From positions 89,193 to 153,192 of the forward strand of contig NZ_BAABJI010000001.1 in NCBI RefSeq assembly GCF_039543225.1: a stretch of 64,000 nt of DNA, read 5' to 3'. Below, in pieces: positions 60,763-64,000 of this stretch. The number at the start of each line of letters is the position of its first letter. The stretch's first letter is position 1. Made by a program: the position numbers and the translations under genes. A model generated the notes under the pieces. It saw only the letters and a program-made list of their open reading frames with translations, was not told the origin of the DNA and made no database searches. Origin of the DNA: Mucilaginibacter defluvii (GTDB taxonomy: Bacteria > Bacteroidota > Bacteroidia > Sphingobacteriales > Sphingobacteriaceae).

Positions 60763-61467
60763 ATGAAATACAAAAGGATCTTACTTAAACTCAGCGGTGA
60801 ATCGCTGATGGGCGAAAGGCAATATGGTATTGATAATAACCGCGTGCAGCAATACGCGCAGGATATTAAAACTGTATTTGATGCCGGTATTGAGGTTGCC
60901 ATTGTTATTGGCGGCGGCAATATTTTCAGGGGATTAAGCGCCGAAAAATCAGGTATGGAACGTGCCCAGGCCGATTACATGGGTATGCTGGCCACGGTAA
61001 TTAACTGTATGGCGATGCAAAGCGCGCTTGAAGATCTGGGTATTGAAACCCGCCTGCAATCGGCCATAAAAATGGAACAAATATGCGAGCCTTACATCCG
61101 TCGCCGTGCCATGACGCATTTACATACCGGTAAGATCGTGATTTTTGGTGCCGGTACAGGTAACCCTTATTTTACTACCGATACAGCTGCCTCATTACGT
61201 GCTATCGAGATCAAGGCTGACGTAGTGATGAAAGGTACCCGTGTAGATGGCATTTATACTGCCGACCCGGAGAAAGATCCATCAGCCACCCGTTACGACG
61301 AGATCAGCTTTCAGGAAGTGTATGACAAGGGGCTTAACGTAATGGACATGACTGCAATTACGCTATGTAAAGAGAACAAGTTGCCCATTGTAGTGTTTGA
61401 TATGAACAAAGAAGGTAACTTTATGAAGCTGGCCCAGGGCGAACACGTGGGTACTATAGTAAAGTAA
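60763..61467 (+). CDS. pyrH: UMP kinase
   Basis: The enzyme phosphorylates UMP to UDP. The 234-residue amino-acid-kinase-fold protein has [26 protein letters not shown] (near 45-55), [20 protein letters not shown] (near 130) and [12 protein letters not shown]. The usual partner frr is downstream but separated by a 110-codon gene. Confidence 0.96.
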   Translation: MKYKRILLKLSGESLMGERQYGIDNNRVQQYAQDIKTVFDAGIEVAIVIGGGNIFRGLSAEKSGMERAQADYMGMLATVINCMAMQSALEDLGIETRLQSAIKMEQICEPYIRRRAMTHLHTGKIVIFGAGTGNPYFTTDTAASLRAIEIKADVVMKGTRVDGIYTADPEKDPSATRYDEISFQEVYDKGLNVMDMTAITLCKENKLPIVVFDMNKEGNFMKLAQGEHVGTIVK

Positions 61468-61481
61468 TATCAGTATAGAAT

Positions 61482-61814
61482 ATGGGGTACAAAAAAGTAT
61501 GCTTAAATTGTAGAGTTGCTTTTAATTTAAGTCAAGTAACTAATAAGGTTATTACTTTATGCCCAAGCTGTGGTGTTCAGTACAAGATTTACAATCATAA
61601 GTTTCGCCCGCCCAAAAAGACAGATGCAAAGCAATGGAGGGTCGTTCAGTATCTTTATTTACAAGGATTTAATTACCAGCATGTTTCTGACGATCTTCCA
61701 TCAAAAGAGTGGTATGCATCGAATGGTTATTACATGAGGTATCCCAAAACAATGAAAGATGCTGTAAAATTTGTTGCGTTATTTAAAGGGCAAAGTATTA
61801 AGCAATTGCCATAA
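61482..61814 (+). CDS. Small zinc-ribbon protein between pyrH and frr
   Basis: The 110-residue protein has two Cys pairs (CLNC at 8-11 and CPSC at about 29-32) forming a zinc ribbon. A basic linker (KFRPPKKTDAKQW) and a C-terminal part rich in Tyr, Lys and Phe follow (LYLQGFNYQHV, SNGYYMRYPKTM). It could bind nucleic acid. It starts 14 nt after pyrH and ends 64 nt before frr, so it is probably in the same message. Its AT-rich codons contrast with those of its neighbours and hint at later insertion. I do not recognise the family. Confidence 0.65.
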   Translation: MGYKKVCLNCRVAFNLSQVTNKVITLCPSCGVQYKIYNHKFRPPKKTDAKQWRVVQYLYLQGFNYQHVSDDLPSKEWYASNGYYMRYPKTMKDAVKFVALFKGQSIKQLP

Positions 61815-61878
61815 CATTTGAGTTTTATAGAAGACTCAATGTAATTGATTTTATTATTTTTGTTGAAAATTTATAAAA

Positions 61879-62442
61879 ATGAGCGAACTCATTAAAAAGC
61901 AGGTTAACGATGCAAAGGCTTTAATGGAAAAAGCCGTTGACCATACAGATAGCGAACTTTTAAAGATCCGTGCTGGCAAGGCAAACCCGGCCATGCTGGA
62001 TGATATTACCGTTGATTACTATGGCACGCCAACACCGCTGAGCCAGGTAGGTAACGTAAACACGCCTGACGCGCGAACCATTGTGGTACAACCATGGGAG
62101 AAATCATTACTAAACGCTATTGAAAAAGCGATTAAGGATGCCAACCTGGGTGTAAACCCGACTAATGATGGTGTAATTATCCGTATCAACGTACCGCCGC
62201 TTACTGAAGAGCGCCGTCGTGACCTGGTGAAGAAAGCTAAAGGCGAAGTGGAAAGCGGCAAGATCGCTATCCGTAACATCCGTAAAGATGCTAATGAGAA
62301 GATCAAAAAGCTTAAATCTGAAGGTGTATCAGAAGATGAGATCAAAACCGGTGAAGCTGAGATCCAAAAGCTGACCGACAGCTACATAGCTAAATGCGAT
62401 GTGTTATCAGAAGCTAAAGAAAAAGATATAATGACGGTTTAA
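61879..62442 (+). CDS. frr: Ribosome recycling factor
   Basis: The factor splits post-termination ribosomes with EF-G. The 187-residue protein matches RRF length. Landmarks are LLKIRAGKANPAMLDDITVDYYG, TPLSQVGNV, DARTIVVQPWEKS, GVNPTNDGVIIRINVPPLTEERR and VRNIRKDAN-like IAIRNIRKDANEKIKKL. It ends the pyrH unit with a terminator. Confidence 0.97.
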   Translation: MSELIKKQVNDAKALMEKAVDHTDSELLKIRAGKANPAMLDDITVDYYGTPTPLSQVGNVNTPDARTIVVQPWEKSLLNAIEKAIKDANLGVNPTNDGVIIRINVPPLTEERRRDLVKKAKGEVESGKIAIRNIRKDANEKIKKLKSEGVSEDEIKTGEAEIQKLTDSYIAKCDVLSEAKEKDIMTV

Positions 62443-62463
62443 TAACCAACCTAATGTCAAATT

Positions 62464-62502
62464 AAAGGGAGTGAGCGTTTTACGCCATTCCCTTTTTTTA
62501 TT
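62464..62502 (+). terminator. Terminator after frr
   Basis: AAAGGGAGTG pairs with CCATTCCCTTT (one bulge), with an inner GCG/CGC extension, followed by a T-run. Confidence 0.75.
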
Positions 62503-62514
62503 TTTGCGCCTTGT

Positions 62515-64000
62515 ATGAAATTGCTTTTATCTTATTTAACAAAACATAAATGGGTGGTAGCGCTTGCCCTGGCAATGGCTGCTATCAATATCGGCTTCTC
62601 CCTGCTCGACCCTTATATTACCGGTCGTATTGTTGACGAGGTGATTGAAAAACGTGATCATCTGGAGTACAGCCAGTACCTCAATAACGTGATACGCTTA
62701 ATTTGCTATGCCATTGGCGTAGCCATGGTATCGCGTATAGCTAAAAACTTTCAGGATTATTTTACCAGCATTATTGTGCAAAAAACCGGCGCGCAAATGT
62801 ATGCCGATGGCTTAAAACATTCGCTGCAGTTGCCTTACCAGGTGTTTGAGGACCAGCGCAGCGGCGAAACACTTGGCATATTGCAAAAAGTACGTACCGA
62901 TAGCGAGAAATTCATCACCTCGTTCATCAGTATTTTGTTTGTAAGCATAGTTGGTATGGTGTTCGTTATTGTATATTCGGCGGCGGTAAACTACCGGGTA
63001 ACGCTGGTGTATTTTGCCGCAATACCGGTTATCGCGTTGGTTAGTACGCTGATGAGCCGCCGTATAAAAAAGGTGCAAAAGGATATTGTTACGGAAACCA
63101 CCGCGCTGGCCGGCTCAACAACTGAATCATTACGTAACATCGAACTGGTAAAAAGTCTTGGCCTGGCTAATCAGGAGATTGAGCGCTTAAATAAAACCAC
63201 TTACAAAATACTCGACCTGGAACTGAAAAAAGTAAAGTTTGTGCGCAGCATGAGCTTTGTGCAGGGCACTACCGTTAACCTGGTGCGCAGCGCTATGGTG
63301 GTGGTTTTACTGATGCTGATATTCAGGCATACCATATCGCCGGGGCAGTATTTCAGCTTTTTGTTCTACTCATTCTTCCTGTTCAACCCTTTGCAGGAAT
63401 TGGGTAATGTTATCCTGTCATGGCGCGAGGCACAGGTATCCCTGGGTAATTTTAGCCGGATACTGTCAACTCCCATTGATGTTAAGCCCGATAAACCGGT
63501 ACTGCTTGAAAAGGTTAAGACGCTCTCGTTTGAAGATGTTAGCTTTAAGCATCTAACGGCTAATCGCAATGCGCTGAACCATATAAGTTTTGAAACAAAT
63601 ACCGGCGAAACCATTGCTTTTGTTGGTCCGTCCGGATCAGGTAAAACCACACTGGTTAAATTGCTGGTAGGTTTATATCCGCCTATTGAAGGAGATATTT
63701 TATATAATGGCGTACCAAGCAAGGCCATTGATCTGGATCAGCTGCGCGAACGTATAGGTTTTGTTACGCAGGACACGCAATTGTTTTCCGGCACTATTCG
63801 TGAGAATTTGCAATTCGTTCGTCCGGGCGCTACTGATGCCGAGTGTATGAATGTACTGCATCGTGCAGCCTGCCAGGGCTTACTGGCCCGTGCCGACAAA
63901 GGTTTGGATACGGTAATAGGTGAGGGTGGGGTAAAGGTATCTGGTGGTGAAAAACAACGCCTTTCTATAGCCCGTGCCTTATTGCGTAACCCCGATATCC
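62515..64000 (+). CDS. ABC exporter, fused permease-ATPase (cut by window end)
   Basis: The first 495 codons of a type IV (MsbA/LmrA-like) half-transporter are present, starting at ATG 62515. The transmembrane domain (about 1-310, six helices expected) begins MKLLLSYLTKHKWVVALALA and contains the coupling region YQVFEDQRSGETLG. The nucleotide-binding domain has Walker A GPSGSGKTT (about 372-380), a Q-loop VTQDTQLFSGTIRENL and signature VSGGEKQRLSIARAL (about 474). The sequence stops just before Walker B, so the product is truncated by the window, not broken. Substrate (lipid, peptide or drug) unknown. Confidence 0.9.
   Translation, partial: MKLLLSYLTKHKWVVALALAMAAINIGFSLLDPYITGRIVDEVIEKRDHLEYSQYLNNVIRLICYAIGVAMVSRIAKNFQDYFTSIIVQKTGAQMYADGLKHSLQLPYQVFEDQRSGETLGILQKVRTDSEKFITSFISILFVSIVGMVFVIVYSAAVNYRVTLVYFAAIPVIALVSTLMSRRIKKVQKDIVTETTALAGSTTESLRNIELVKSLGLANQEIERLNKTTYKILDLELKKVKFVRSMSFVQGTTVNLVRSAMVVVLLMLIFRHTISPGQYFSFLFYSFFLFNPLQELGNVILSWREAQVSLGNFSRILSTPIDVKPDKPVLLEKVKTLSFEDVSFKHLTANRNALNHISFETNTGETIAFVGPSGSGKTTLVKLLVGLYPPIEGDILYNGVPSKAIDLDQLRERIGFVTQDTQLFSGTIRENLQFVRPGATDAECMNVLHRAACQGLLARADKGLDTVIGEGGVKVSGGEKQRLSIARALLRNPDI

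Overview
The window looks like chromosome from a member of the Bacteroidota, most likely the Sphingobacteriaceae (Mucilaginibacter/Pedobacter-like). Supporting signs are a Bacteroidota-type promoter (TTTG-N19-TATCTTTG) before the ribosomal gene rplM, few Shine-Dalgarno sequences, lipoproteins with a Cys-Lys-Lys start, the rplM-rpsI-rpsB-tsf order, a FabI of the Sphingobacteria type, and large FtsX-type permeases in tandem. The genus is inference from remembered families; no search was run. No tRNA, rRNA, CRISPR array, IS element or prophage was recognised.

Layout. 0.7-7.6 kb (minus): a polysaccharide-synthesis operon reading sensor kinase > BcsB-like protein > GT2 synthase with an N-terminal MshEN-like domain > polytopic membrane protein. 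8.1-16.5 kb: acyl-ACP desaturase, aldo/keto reductase, a GreA/GreB-like protein, a TPR sensor kinase, a lipoprotein, a sialate O-acetylesterase and a Pmp3/YqaE protein, with several structured spacers. 16.6-40.9 kb: the centrepiece, an NtrY/NtrC-type two-component pair (minus) divergent from a tripartite efflux locus (plus). That locus is HlyD adaptor, ATPase 1, five FtsX/MacB-type permeases, then two more permeases, then ATPase 2 and a TolC-like outer-membrane protein. 41-56.5 kb: housekeeping and envelope genes (recN, fabI, a Gfo/Idh/MocA oxidoreductase, diadenylate cyclase, M1 aminopeptidase, DUF1080 protein, phosphodiesterase-alkaline phosphatase fusion, PKD lipoprotein) and three related lipoproteins. 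56.8-64 kb: rplM-rpsI-rpsB-tsf, nagA, pyrH, a zinc-ribbon gene, frr and the start of an ABC exporter cut by the window edge.

Main discovery candidate. Three spacers of the efflux locus (before hlyD, before permease 6, before ATPase 2) carry the same module. Two copies of a 16-bp motif, TGTwwC-N5-CGkAC-like, start exactly 22 bp apart. A TTAAGTkkyTG box begins exactly 60 bp after the first copy. A TGGYAYR box resembling a sigma-54 -24 element follows 31-32 bp later, just upstream of each start codon. With an NtrC-family activator and its kinase next door, this reads as a dedicated three-promoter sigma-54 regulon controlling seven permeases, two ATPases, one adaptor and one outer-membrane channel. 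The -12 half of the proposed promoters is weak, and the transported substrate is unknown.

Start codons were moved to internal ATGs where a signal peptide, lipobox, ribosome-binding site or conserved family N-terminus supported it.
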